Shown: positions 1 to 11,521, counted from the first letter of the stretch. The stretch: DNA of 64,000 nucleotides from Gibbula magus (GCA_936450465.1 OW388292.1:27054368-27118367); one strand, 5' to 3'. Notes: generated by a model from the letters alone, not told the origin. Numbers and translations: made by a program.

Positions 1-388
1 ACCTTGAAAATTAATAAATTTGTTATTCCCAAATGAAGCTGTACTCTATTAGTAGTCTCTTTCTGTACTTGATGCCTCATATTTCTCAATTTTTTACTCA
101 CACAAAATTCATTTGTATAGACTGCTGAGATGAACACTTAGATATACAAATGTAAGAGATGAAATGCAAAAGTTGCTCAATTTCAAAGACAAAATACAGC
201 TTAAACTAGATGAATGAATAAGTCTACATAGATCATATTGACAAAATATACCTGCACCATTTTATCCATCTTCTATGAACCTTATATTGACGATGAAAAA
301 CTGTTTCAATGTTCAACTTTTTATTTTCAAAACGCTGACAGAACGGGGCGGACAGTTAGGCCATAAAATCATCCATTACTCTCAGATC

Positions 389-456
389 GGCCCTGTGGCG
401 CAACGGTAGCGCGTCTGACTCCAGATCAGAAGGTTTGTCAAATCACGTCGGGGTCA
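389..456 (+). pseudogene. tRNA-Trp(CCA) copy 1, T-arm deletion
   Basis: 68 nt instead of 72. Four bases are missing between the variable loop and T loop ('aggtttgtcaaatc'), which destroys the T stem and shortens the B box. Acceptor, D and anticodon arms are otherwise consensus. Type A tail. Very probably non-functional. Confidence 0.85.
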
Positions 457-1093
457 CAGAATGTTTTGCAAAACAGCACTTGTCTCATTTTCAAGAAGCT
501 GGTTGAAGATATTTCCTGACATCGACCAGATGTCGCGCAAAAGTATGGTTATTTAATTCAACCTGAACATTTTATTTATACCATTTGAATGAGAACGGGA
601 ATATTTTCTGGGTAACAACTTCTTTAATGTGGGAATACAAGACGTTGCGGAGTTTATACTCACTCCTTCATCAGGTGGATTGTATAGAAATAACAAAACC
701 ATTTGAATAGGTACAAAAGATTTTTTAAAATACCTTGAAAATTAATAAATTTGTTATTCCCAAATGAAGCTGTACTCTATTAGTAGTCTCTTTCTGTACT
801 TGATGCCTCATATTTCTCAATATTTTACTCACACAAAATTCATTTATATAGACTGCTGAGATGAACACTTAGATATACAAATGTGAGAGATGAAATGCAA
901 AAGTTGCTCAATTTCAAAGACAAAATACAGCTTAAACTAGATGAATGAATAAGTCTACATAGATCATATTGACAAAATATTCGTGCACCATTTTATCCAT
1001 CTTCTATGAACCTTATATTGACGATGAAAAACTGTTTCAATTTTCAACTTTTTATTTTCAAAACGCTGACAGAACGGGACGGACAGCTAGGCC

Positions 1094-1099
1094 ATAAAA
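1094..1099 (+). promoter_or_regulatory. TATA-like box at -26 of the tRNA (reference copy)
   Basis: ATAAAA starts 26 bp before tRNA nt 1 and recurs at the same offset in most monomers. Copies 6, 9, 11, 16 and 18 have 'ggcaaaaaaatc' here instead, and copies 72, 75, 79, 80 and 82 have 'ccataacatc', so the box is altered in those. Upstream TATA-like boxes assist TFIIIB placement in some eukaryotes; that role here is inferred. Confidence 0.4.
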
Positions 1100-1126
1100 T
1101 CATCCATTACTATCAGATCGGCCCTG

Positions 1127-1137
1127 TGGCGCAACGG
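1127..1137 (+). promoter_or_regulatory. Internal A box (reference copy)
   Basis: TGGCGCAACGG, nt 8-18 of the tRNA gene, matches the eukaryotic A-box pattern TRGYNNARNNG. This is the part of the gene most often altered across the array (T8A, G9T, G10C, C11A). Confidence 0.8.
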
Positions 1138-1170
1138 TAGCGCGTCTGACTCCAGATCAGAAGGTTGCGT

Positions 1171-1179
1171 GTTCAAATC
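1171..1179 (+). promoter_or_regulatory. Internal B box (reference copy)
   Basis: GTTCAAATC, nt 52-60 of the tRNA gene, fits the TFIIIC-binding B box GWTCRANNC. It appears intact in 82 of the 83 copies; only copy 1 (389-456) has lost part of it. Confidence 0.85.
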
Positions 1180-1197
1180 ACGTCGGGGTCACAGAAA

Positions 1198-1209
1198 GTT
1201 TTGCAAAAC
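1198..1209 (+). terminator. Pol III T4 terminator inside palindrome GTTTTGCAAAAC (reference copy)
   Basis: TTTT lies at 1199-1202, +8 to +11 after the discriminator base, a normal distance for Pol III termination. It sits within the perfect 12-bp palindrome GTTTTGCAAAAC, so a T4 is present on both strands. The same palindrome follows the tRNA in every copy I read. Confidence 0.8.
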
Positions 1210-1466
1210 AGCACTTGTCTCATTTTCAAGAAGCTGGTTGAAGATATTTCCTGACATCGACCAGATGTCGTGCAAAAGTATGGTTATTTAATTCAACCTG
1301 AACATTTTATTTATACCATTTGAATGAGAACGGGAATATTTTCTGGGTAACAACTTCTTTAATGTGGGAATACAAGACGTTTCGGAGTTTATACTCACTC
1401 CTTCATCAGATGGATTGTATAGAAATAACAAAACCATTTGAATAGGTACAAAAGATTTTTTAAAAT

Positions 1467-2207
1467 ACCTTGAAAATTAATAAATTTGTTATTCCCAAAT
1501 GAAGCTGTACTCTATTAGTAGTCTCTTTCTGTACTTGATGCCTCATATTTCTCAATATTTTACTCACACAAAATTCATTTGTATAGACTGCTGAGATGAA
1601 CACTTAGATATACAAATGTGAGAGATGAAATGCAAAAGTTGCTCAATTTCAAAGACAAAATACAGCTTAAACTAGATGAATGAATAAGTCTACATAGATC
1701 ATATTGACAAAATATACCTGCACCATTTTATCCATCTTCTATGAGCCTTATATTGACGATGAAAAACTGTTTCAATTTTCAACTTTTTATTTTCAAAACG
1801 CTGACAGAACGGGACGGACAGCTAGGCCATAAAATCATCCATTACTCTCAGATCGGCCCTGTGGCGCAACGGTAGCGCGTCTGACTCCAGATCAGAAGGT
1901 TGCGTGTTCAAATCACGTCGGGGTCACAGAAAGTTTTGCAAAACAGCACTTGTCTCATTTTCAAGAAGCTGGTTGAAGATATTTCCTGACATCGACCAGA
2001 TGTCGTGCAAAAGTATGGTTATTTAATTCAACCTGAACATTTTATTTATACCATTTGAATGAGAACGGGAATATTTTCTGGGTAACAACTTCTTTAATGT
2101 GGAAATACAAGACGTTTCGGAGTTTATACTCACTCCTTCATCAGGTTAATTGTATAGAAATAACAAAACCATTTGAAAAGGTAAAACAGAGTTTTTAAAA
2201 TAGGCCT
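1467..2207 (+). repeat. Reference type B monomer (741 bp)
   Basis: A complete type B monomer. It has 'gtggaaatacaagacgtttcgg' in the 3' part and the tail 'gtaaaacagag' then 'taggcctacc', which includes the palindrome TAGGCCTA and makes it 6 bp longer than type A. The following monomer has the 'gtattttcttt' head in place of 'gtagtctcttt'. The tRNA is at 1855-1926. Confidence 0.9.
1855..1926 (+). tRNA. tRNA-Trp(CCA) copy 3, consensus
   Basis: Consensus cloverleaf, A and B boxes intact, T4 at +8. Type B tail. Confidence 0.95.
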
Positions 2208-2595
2208 ACCTTGAAAATTAATAAATTTGTTATTCCCAAATGAAGCTATACTCTATTAGTATTTTCTTTCTGTACTTGATGCCTCATATTTCTCAATATT
2301 TTACTCACACAAAATTCATTTGTATAGACTGCTGAGATGAACACTTAGATATACAAATGTGAGAGATGAAATGCAAAAGTTGCTCAATTTCAAAGACAAA
2401 ATACAGCTTAAATTAGATGAATGAATAAGTCTACATAGATCATATTGACAAAATATTCGTGCACCATTTTATCCATCTTCTATGAACCTTATATTGACGA
2501 TGAAAAACTGTTTCAATTTTCAACTTTTTATTTTCAAAACGCTGACAGAACGGGACGGACAGCTAGGCCATAAAATCATCCATTACTATCAGATC

Positions 2596-2667
2596 GGCCC
2601 TTTTGCGCAACGGTAGCGCGTCTGACTCCAGATCAGAAGGTTGCGTGTTCAAATCACGTCGGGGTCA
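2596..2667 (+). tRNA. tRNA-Trp(CCA) copy 4, TTTT class (probably silent)
   Basis: G7T and G9T relative to consensus. This makes TTTT at nt 6-9, an internal Pol III stop, breaks pair 7:66 and alters the A box. Anticodon arm and B box intact. The first TTTT copy in the window; type C tail. Confidence 0.8.
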
Positions 2668-3332
2668 CAGAAAGTTTTGCAAAACAGCACTTATCTCATT
2701 TTCAAGAAGCTGGTTGAAGATATTTCCTGACATCGACCAGATGTCGTGCAAAAGTATATTGTTATTTAATTCAATCTGAACATTTTATTTATACCATTTG
2801 AATGAGAACGGGAATATTCTCTGGGTAACAACTTCTTTAATGTGGGAATACAAGACGTTTCGGAGTTTATACTCACTTCTTCATCAGGTGGATTGTATAG
2901 AAATAACAAAACCATTTGAATAGGTAAAAAAGATTTTTTAAAATACCTTGAAAATTAATAAATTTGTTATTCCCAAATGAAGCTGTACTCTATTAGTAGT
3001 CTCTTTCTGTACTTGATGCCTCATATTTCTAAATTTTTTACTCACACAAAATTCATTTGTATAGACTGCTGAGATGAACACTTAGATATACAAATGTAAG
3101 AGATGAAATGCAAAAGTTGCTCAATTTCAAAGACAAAATACAGCTTAAACTAGATGAATGAATAAGTCTACATAGATCATATTGACAAAATATTCGTGCA
3201 CCATTTTATCCATCTTCTATGAACCTTATATTGACGATGAAAAACTGTTTCAATTTTCAACTTTTTATTTTCAAAACGCTGACAGAACGGGACGGACAGC
3301 TAGGCCATAAAATCATCCATTACTATCAGATC

Positions 3333-3404
3333 GGCCCTTTTGCGCAACGGTAGCGCGTCTGACTCCAGATCAGAAGGTTGCGTGTTCAAATCACGTCGGG
3401 GTCA
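3333..3404 (+). tRNA. tRNA-Trp(CCA) copy 5, TTTT class (probably silent)
   Basis: G7T and G9T, giving TTTT at nt 6-9 and a U7/C66 mismatch. B box and anticodon CCA intact. Type B tail. Confidence 0.8.
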
Positions 3405-4073
3405 CAGAAAGTTTTGCAAAACAGCACTTGTCTCATTTTCAAGAAGCTGGTTGAAGATATTTCCTGACATCGACCAGATGTCGTGCAAAAGTATGGTTAT
3501 TTAATTCAACCTGAACATTTTATTTATACCATTTGAATGAGAACGGGAATATTTTCTGGGTAACAACTTCTTTAATGTGGAAATACAAGACGTTTCGGAG
3601 TTTATACTCACTCCTTCATCAGGTGGATTGTATAGAAATAACAAAACCATTTGAATAGGTAAAACAGAGTTTTTAAAATAGGCCTACCTTGAAAATTAAT
3701 AAATTTGTTATTCCCAAATGAAGCTATACTCTATTAGTATTTTCTTTCTGTACTTGATGCCTCATATTTCTCAATATTTTACTCACACAAAATTCATTTG
3801 TATAGACTGCTGAGATGAACACTTAGATATACAAATGTGAGAGATGAAATGCAAAAGTTGCTCAATTTCAAAGACAAAATACAGCTTAAATTAGATGAAT
3901 GAATAAGTCTACATAGATCATATTGACAAAATATACCTGCACCATTTTATCCATCTTCTATGAACCTTATATTGACGATGAAAAACTGTTTCAATTTTCA
4001 ACTTTTTATTTTCAAAACGCTGACAGAACGGGACGGACAGCTAGGCAAAAAAATCATCCATTACTATCAGATC

Positions 4074-4145
4074 GGCCCTGTGGAGCAACGGTAGCGCGTC
4101 TGACTCCAGATCAGAAGGTTGCGTGTTCAAATCACGTCGGGGTCA
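4074..4145 (+). tRNA. tRNA-Trp(CCA) copy 6, C11A class
   Basis: C11A changes the A box and replaces the 11:24 D-stem pair by an A/G mismatch. Upstream TATA-like box altered to 'ggcaaaaaaatc'. Shares 'tcatgaag' downstream with copies 13, 24 and 28. Type A tail. Confidence 0.8.
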
Positions 4146-4808
4146 CAGAAAGTTTTGCAAAACAGCACTTGTCTCATTTTCATGAAGCTGGTTGAAGATA
4201 TTTCCTGACATCGACCAGATGTCGTGCAAAAGTATGGTTATTTAATTCAACCTGAACATTTTATTTATACCATTTGAATGAGAACGGGAATATTTTCTGG
4301 GTAACAACTTCTTTAATGTGGGAATACAAGACGTTGCGGAGTTTATACTCACTCCTTCATCAGGTGGATTGTATAGAAATAACAAAACCATTTGAATAGG
4401 TACAAAAGATTTTTTAAAATACCTTGAAAATTAATAAATTTGTTATTCCCAAATGAAGCTGTACTCTATTAGTAGTCTCTTTCTGTACTTGATGCCTCAT
4501 ATTTCTCAATATTTTACTCACACAAAATTCATTTGTATAGACTGCTGAGATGAACACTTAGATATACAAATGTGAGAGATGAAATGCAAAAGTTGCTCAA
4601 TTTCAAAGACAAAATACAGCTTAAACTAGATGAATGAATATGTCTACATAGATCATATTGACAAAATATACCTGCACCATTTTATCCATCTTCTATGAGC
4701 CTTATATTGACGATGAAAAACTGTTTCAATTTTCAACTTTTTATTTTCAAAACGCTGACAGAACGGGACGGACAGCTAGGCCATAAAATCATCCGTTACT
4801 CTAAGATC

Positions 4809-4880
4809 GGCCCTGTGGCGCAACGGTAGCGCGTCTGACTCCAGATCAGAAGGTTGCGTGTTCAAATCACGTCGGGGTCA
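4809..4880 (+). tRNA. tRNA-Trp(CCA) copy 7, consensus
   Basis: Consensus tRNA. First member of the 5165-bp duplication, matching copy 14; both are followed by the uncommon 'gaattgg'. Type B tail. Confidence 0.95.
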
Positions 4881-5549
4881 CAGAAAGTTTTGCAAAACAG
4901 CACTTGTCTCATTTTCAAGAAGCTGGTTGAAGATATTTCCTGACATCGACCAGATGTCGTGCAAAAGTATGGTTATTTAATTCAACCTGAACATTTTATT
5001 TATACCATTTGAATGAGAAAGGGAATATTTTCTGGGTAACAACTTCTTTAATGTGGAAATACAAGACGTTTCGGAGTTTATACTCACTCCTTCATCAGGT
5101 GGATTGTATAGAAATAACACAACCATTTGAATTGGTAAAACAGAGTTTTTAAAATAGGCCTACCTTGAAAATTAATAAATTTGTTATTCCCAAATGAAGC
5201 TGTACTCTATTAGTATTTTCTTTCTGTACTTGATGCCTCATATTTCTCAATATTTTACTCACACAAAATTCATTTGTATAGACTGCTGAGATGAACACTT
5301 AGATATACAAATGTGAGAGATGAAATGCAAAAGTTGCTCAATTTCAAAGACAAAATACAGCTTAAATTAGATGAATGAATAAGTCTACATAGATCATATT
5401 GACAAAATATACCTGCACCATTTTATCCATCTTCTATGAACCTTATATTGACGATGAAAAACTGTTTCAATTTTCAACTTTTTATTTTCAAAACGCTGAC
5501 AGAACGGGACGGACAGCTAGGCCATAAAATCATCCATTACTATCAGATC

Positions 5550-5621
5550 GGCCCTGTGGAGCAACGGTAGCGCGTCTGACTCCAGATCAGAAGGTTGCGT
5601 GTTCAAATCACGTCGGGGTCA
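5550..5621 (+). tRNA. tRNA-Trp(CCA) copy 8, C11A class
   Basis: C11A in A box and D stem; rest consensus. Counterpart of copy 15 at +5165 bp. Type A tail. Confidence 0.8.
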
Positions 5622-6284
5622 CAGAAAGTTTTGCAAAACAGCACTTGTCTCATTTTCAAGAAGCTGGTTGAAGATATTTCCTGACATCGACCAGATGTCG
5701 TGCAAAAGTATGGTTATTTAATTCAACCTGAACATTTTATTTATACCATTTGAATGAGAACGGGAATATTTTCTGGGTAACAACTTCTTTAATGTGGGAA
5801 TACAAGACGTTGCGGAGTTTATACTCACTCCTTCATCAGGTGGATTGTATAGAAATAACAAAACCATTTGAATAGGTACAAAAGATTTTTTAAAATACCT
5901 TGAAAATTAATAAATTTGTTATTCCCAAATGAAGCTGTACTCTATTAGTAGTCTCTTTCTGTACTTGATGCCTCATATTTCTCAATATTTTACTCACACA
6001 AAATTCATTTGTATAGACTGCTGAGATGAACACTTAGATATACAAATGTGAGAGATGAAATGCAAAAGTTTCTCAATTTCAAAGACAAAATACAGCTTAA
6101 ACTAGATGAATGAATAAGTCTACATAGATCATATTGACAAAATATACCTGCACCATTTTATCCATCCTCTATGAGCCTTATATTGACGATGAAAAACTGT
6201 TTCAATTTTCAACTTTTTATTTTCAAAACGCTGACAGAACGGGACGGACAGCTAGGCAAAAAAATCATCCATTACTATCAGATC

Positions 6285-6356
6285 GGCCCTTTTGCGCAAC
6301 GGTAGCGCGTCTGACTCCAGATCAGAAGGTTGCGTGTTCAAATCACGTCGGGGTCA
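6285..6356 (+). tRNA. tRNA-Trp(CCA) copy 9, TTTT class (probably silent)
   Basis: G7T and G9T with internal TTTT at nt 6-9. TATA-like box also altered ('ggcaaaaaaatc'). Counterpart of copy 16 at +5165 bp. Type B tail. Confidence 0.8.
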
Positions 6357-7025
6357 CAGAAAGTTTTGCAAAACAGCACTTGTCTCATTTTCAAGAAGCT
6401 GGTTGAAGATATTTCCTGACATCGACCAGATGTCGTGCAAAAGTATGGTTATTTAATTCAACCTGAACATTTTATTTATACCATTTGAATGAGAACGGGA
6501 ATATTTTCTGGGTAACAACTTCTTTAATGTGGAAATACAAGACGTTTCGGAGTTTATACTCACTCCTTCATCAGGTGGATTGTATAGAAATAACAAAACC
6601 ATTTGAATAGGTAAAACAGAGTTTTTAAAATAGGCCTACCTTGAAAATTAATAAATTTGTTATTCCCAAATGAAGCTGTACTCTATTAGTATTTTCTTTC
6701 TGTACTTGATGCCTCATATTTCTCAATATTTTACTCACACAAAATTCATTTGTATAGACTGCTGAGATGAACACTTAGATATACAAATGTGAGAGATGAA
6801 ATGCAAAAGTTGCTCAATTTCAAAGACAAAATACAGCTTAAATTAGATGAATGAATAAGTCTACATAGATCATATTGACAAAATATACCTGCACCATTTT
6901 ATCCATCTTCTATGAACCTTATATTGACGATGAAAAACTGTTTCAATTTTCAACTTTTTATTTTCAAAACGCTGACAGAACGGGACGGACAGCTAGGCCA
7001 TAAAATCATCCATTACTATCAGATC

Positions 7026-7097
7026 GGCCCTGTGGAGCAACGGTAGCGCGTCTGACTCCAGATCAGAAGGTTGCGTGTTCAAATCACGTCGGGGTCA
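7026..7097 (+). tRNA. tRNA-Trp(CCA) copy 10, C11A class
   Basis: C11A only. Counterpart of copy 17 at +5165 bp. Type A tail. Confidence 0.8.
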
Positions 7098-7760
7098 CAG
7101 AAAGTTTTGCAAAACAGCACTTGTCTCATTTTCAAGAAGCTGGTTGAAGATATTTCCTGACATCGACCAGATGTCGTGCAAAAGTATGGTTATTTAATTC
7201 AACCTGAACATTTTATTTATACCATTTGAATGAGAACGGGAATATTTTCTGGGTAACAACTTCTTTAATGTGGGAATACAAGACGTTGCGGAGTTTATAC
7301 TCACTCCTTCATCAGGTGGATTGTATAGAAATAACAAAACCATTTGAATAGGTACAAAAGATTTTTTAAAATACCTTGAAAATTAATAAATTTGTTATTC
7401 CCAAATGAAGCTGTACTCTATTAGTAGTCTCTTTCTGTACTTGATGCCTCATATTTCTCAATATTTTACTCACACAAAATTCATTTGTATAGACTGCTGA
7501 GATGAACACTTAGATATACAAATGTGAGAGATGAAATGCAAAAGTTGCTCAATTTCAAAGACAAAATACAGCTTAAACTAGATGAATGAATAAGTCTACA
7601 TAGATCATATTGACAAAATATACCTGCACCATTTTATCCATCCTCTATGAGCCTTATATTGACGATGAAAAACTGTTTCAATTTTCAACTTTTTATTTTC
7701 AAAACGCTGACAGAACGGGGCGGACAGCTAGGCAAAAAAATCATCCATTACTATCAGATC

Positions 7761-7832
7761 GGCCCTTTTGCGCAACGGTAGCGCGTCTGACTCCAGATCA
7801 GAAGGTTGCGTGTTCAAATCACGTCGGGGTCA
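7761..7832 (+). tRNA. tRNA-Trp(CCA) copy 11, TTTT class (probably silent)
   Basis: G7T and G9T with internal TTTT; TATA-like box altered. Counterpart of copy 18 at +5165 bp. Type B tail. Confidence 0.8.
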
Positions 7833-8503
7833 CAGAAAGTTTTGCAAAACAGCACTTGTCTCATTTTCAAGAAGCTGGTTGAAGATATTTCCTGACATCG
7901 ACCAGATGTCGTGCAAAAGTATGGTTATTTAATTCAACCTGAACATTTTATTTATACCATTTGAATGAGAACGGGAATATTTTCTGGGTAACAACTTCTT
8001 TAATGTGGAAATACAAGACGTTTCGGAGTTTATACTCACTCCTTCATCAGGTGGATTGTATAGAAATAACAAAACCATTTGAATAGGTAAAACAGAGTTT
8101 TTAAAATAGGCCTACCTTGAAAATTAATAAATTTGTTATTTCCCAAATGAAGCTATACTCTATTAGTATTTTCTTTCTGTACTTGATGCCTCATATTTCT
8201 CAATATTTTACTCACACAAAATTCATTTGTAGAGACTGCTGAGATGAACACTTAGATATACAAATGTGAGAGATGAAATGCAAAAGTTGCTCAATTTCAA
8301 AGACAAAATACAGCTTAAATTAGATGAATGAATAAGTCTACATAGATCATATTGACAAAATATACCTGCACCATTTTATCCATCTTCTATGAACCTTATA
8401 TTGACGATGAAAAACTGTTTCAATTTTCAACTTTTTATTTTCAAAACGCTGACAGAACGGGGCGGACAGCTAAGGCCATAAAATCATCCATTACTCTCAG
8501 ATC

Positions 8504-8575
8504 GGCCCTGTGCCGCAACGGTAGCGCGTCTGACTCCAGATCAGAAGGTTGCGTGTTCAAATCACGTCGGGGTCA
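8504..8575 (+). tRNA. tRNA-Trp(CCA) copy 12, G10C variant
   Basis: G10C ('tgccgcaacgg') breaks D-stem pair 10:25 and changes a core A-box base. Shared only with copy 19 at +5164 bp. One extra A lies upstream ('taaggcc'). Type A tail. Confidence 0.8.
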
Positions 8576-9238
8576 CAGAAAGTTTTGCAAAACAGCACTT
8601 GTCTCATTTTCAAGAAGCTGGTTGAAGATATTTCCTGACATCGACCAGATGTCGTGCAAAAGTATGGTTATTTAATTCAACCTGAACATTTTATTTATAC
8701 CATTTGAATGAGAACGGGAATATTTGCTGGGTAACAACTTCTTTAATGTGGGAATACAAGACGTTGCGGAGTTTATACTCACTCCTTCTTTAGGTGGATT
8801 GTATTGAAATAACAAAACCATTTGAATAGGTACAAAAGATTTTTTAAAATACCTTGAAAATTAATAAATTTTTTATTCCCAAATGAAGCTGTACTCTATT
8901 AGTAGTCTCTTTCTGTACTTGATGCCTCATATTTCTCAATATTTTACTCACACAAAATTCATTTGTATAGACTGCTGAGATGAACACTTAGATATACAAA
9001 TGTGAGAGATGAAATGCAAAAGTTGCTCAATTTCAAAGACAAAATACAGCTTAAATTAGATGAATGAATAAGTCTACATAGATCATATTGACAAAATATA
9101 CCTGCACCATTTTATCCATCTTCTATGAGCCTTATATTGACGATGAAAAACTGTTTCAATTTTCAACTTTTTATTTTCAAAACGCTGACAGAACGGGACG
9201 GACAGCTAGGCCATAAAATCATCCATTACTCTCAGATC

Positions 9239-9310
9239 GGCCCTGTGGCGCAACGGTAGCGCGTCTGACTCCAGATCAGAAGGTTGCGTGTTCAAATCAC
9301 GTCGGGGTCA
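9239..9310 (+). tRNA. tRNA-Trp(CCA) copy 13, consensus
   Basis: Consensus tRNA. 5165 bp from copy 6, with which it shares downstream 'tcatgaag' but not the C11A change. Type A tail. Confidence 0.95.
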
Positions 9311-9973
9311 CAGAAAGTTTTGCAAAACAGCACTTGTCTCATTTTCATGAAGCTGGTTGAAGATATTTCCTGACATCGACCAGATGTCGTGCAAAAGTAT
9401 GGTTATTTAATTCAACCTGAACATTTTATTTATACCATTTGAATGAGAACGGGAATATTTTCTGGGTAACAACTTCTTTAATGTGGGAATACAAGACGTT
9501 GCGGAGTTTATACTCACTCCTTCATCAGGTGGATTGTATAGAAATAACAAAACCATTTGAATAGGTACAAAAGATTTTTTAAAATACCTTGAAAATTAAT
9601 AAATTTGTTATTCCCAAATGAAGCTGTACTCTATTAGTAGTCTCTTTCTGTACTTGATGCCTCATATTTCTCAATATTTTACTCACACAAAATTCATTTG
9701 TATAGACTGCTGAGATGAACACTTAGATATACAAATGTGAGAGATGAAATGCAAAAGTTGCTCAATTTCAAAGACAAAATACAGCTTAAACTAGATGAAT
9801 GAATAAGTCTACATAGATCATATTGACAAAATATACCTGCACCATTTTATCCATCTTCTATGAGCCTTATATTGACGATGAAAAACTGTTTCAATTTTCA
9901 ACTTTTTATTTTCAAAACGCTGACAGAACGGGACGGACAGCTAGGCCATAAAATCATCCGTTACTCTCAGATC

Positions 9974-10045
9974 GGCCCTGTGGCGCAACGGTAGCGCGTC
10001 TGACTCCAGATCAGAAGGTTGCGTGTTCAAATCACGTCGGGGTCA
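9974..10045 (+). tRNA. tRNA-Trp(CCA) copy 14, consensus
   Basis: Consensus tRNA with 5' flank 'ccgttactctc'. Duplicate of copy 7. Type B tail. Confidence 0.95.
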
Positions 10046-10714
10046 CAGAAAGTTTTGCAAAACAGCACTTGTCTCATTTTCAAGAAGCTGGTTGAAGATA
10101 TTTCCTGACATCGACCAGATGTCGTGCAAAAGTATGGTTATTTAATTCAACCTGAACATTTTATTTATACCATTTGAATGAGAACGGGAATATTTTCTGG
10201 GTAACAACTTCTTTAATGTGGAAATACAAGACGTTTCGGAGTTTATACTCACTCCTTCATCAGGTGGATTGTATAGAAATAACAAAACCATTTGAATTGG
10301 TAAAACAGAGTTTTTAAAATAGGCCTACCTTGAAAATTAATAAATTTGTTATTCCCAAATGAAGCTGTACTCTATTAGTATTTTCTTTCTGTACTTGATG
10401 CCTCATATTTCTCAATATTTTACTCACACAAAATTCATTTGTATAGACTGCTGAGATGAACACTTAGATATACAAATGTGAGAGATGAAATGCAAAAGTT
10501 GCTCAATTTCAAAGACAAAATACAGCTTAAATTAGATGAATGAATAAGTCTACATAGATCATATTGACAAAATATACCTGCACCATTTTATCCATCTTCT
10601 ATGAACCTTATATTGACGATGAAAAACTGTTTCAATTTTCAACTTTTTATTTTCAAAACGCTGACAGAACGGGACGGACAGCTAGGCAATAAAATCATCC
10701 ATTACTATCAGATC

Positions 10715-10786
10715 GGCCCTGTGGAGCAACGGTAGCGCGTCTGACTCCAGATCAGAAGGTTGCGTGTTCAAATCACGTCGGGGTCA
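10715..10786 (+). tRNA. tRNA-Trp(CCA) copy 15, C11A class
   Basis: C11A only. Duplicate of copy 8. Type A tail. Confidence 0.8.
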
Positions 10787-11449
10787 CAGAAAGTTTTGCA
10801 AAACAGCACTTGTCTCATTTTCAAGAAGCTGGTTGAAGATATTTCCTGACATCGACCAGATGTCGTGCAAAAGTATGGTTATTTAATTCAACCTGAACAT
10901 TTTATTTATACCATTTGAATGAGAACGGGAATATTTTCTGGGTAACAACTTCTTTAATGTGGGAATACAAGACGTTGCGGAGTTTATACTCACTCCTTCA
11001 TCAGGTGGATTGTATAGAAATAACAAAACCATTTGAATTGGTACAAAAGATTTTTTAAAATACCTTGAAAATTAATAAATTTGTTATTCCCAAATGAAGC
11101 TGTACTCTATTAGTAGTCTCTTTCTGTACTTGATGCCTCATATTTCTCAATATTTTACTCACACAAAATTCATTTGTATAGACTGCTGAGATGAACACTT
11201 AGATATACAAATGTGAGAGATGAAATGCAAAAGTTTCTCAATTTCAAAGACAAAATACAGCTTAAACTAGATGAATGAATAAGTCTACATAGATCATATT
11301 GACAAAATATACCTGCACCATTTTATCCATCCTCTATGAGCCTTATATTGACGATGAAAAACTGTTTCAATTTTCAACTTTTTATTTTCAAAACGCTGAC
11401 AGAACGGGACGGACAGCTAGGCAAAAAAATCATCCATTACTATCAGATC

Positions 11450-11521
11450 GGCCCTTTTGCGCAACGGTAGCGCGTCTGACTCCAGATCAGAAGGTTGCGT
11501 GTTCAAATCACGTCGGGGTCA
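11450..11521 (+). tRNA. tRNA-Trp(CCA) copy 16, TTTT class (probably silent)
   Basis: G7T and G9T, internal TTTT, altered TATA-like box. Duplicate of copy 9. Type B tail. Confidence 0.8.

Larger units (their letters stand above)
1120..1191 (+). tRNA. tRNA-Trp(CCA) copy 2, consensus (reference)
   Basis: 72 nt folding as a full cloverleaf. Acceptor GGCCCTG pairs with CGGGGTC, with G2:U71 and U6:G67 wobbles. The D stem is GCGC/GCGC. Anticodon stem TCTGA/TCAGA carries loop CTCCAGA with anticodon CCA, which reads UGG. The variable loop is AGGTT, the T stem GCGTG/CACGT and the T loop TTCAAAT. The discriminator is A73, the eukaryotic tryptophan identity base; no 3' CCA is encoded and there is no intron. 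Role: delivers tryptophan to the ribosome if transcribed. Thirty-six other copies in the window appear identical. Confidence 0.97.
732..1466 (+). repeat. Reference type A monomer (735 bp)
   Basis: A complete monomer chosen as reference. Its tRNA is at 1120-1191. Type A monomers usually have 'gtgggaatacaagacgttgcgg' spread over the 3' part and end 'gtacaaaagatttttt'; the monomer that follows usually starts with a 'gtagtctcttt' head. This particular one has 'gacgtttcgg', a B-type character, so it looks recombinant. Confidence 0.9.
4150..8900 (+). repeat. Higher-order block, copy 1 of a 5165-bp duplication
   Basis: Copies 7-12 here and 14-19 downstream lie at a constant 5165-bp offset (5164 for the last) with the same order of classes: consensus, C11A, TTTT, C11A, TTTT, G10C. 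Shared private variants include 'gaattgg', 'ttctttagg' and 'aattttttattccc'. Block edges are approximate. Confidence 0.88.

Noticed and set aside
3923..4195. 90-107 aa open frames on the + strand (also at 6134, 7610, 8352, 11299, 12775)
   Set aside because: They read straight through the tRNA gene. Most occur only in monomers whose 'ggcaaaaaaatc' change removes a stop; the one at 8352 stays open because of a single extra A ('taaggcc') that shifts the frame. Not conserved across monomers; not a protein gene.
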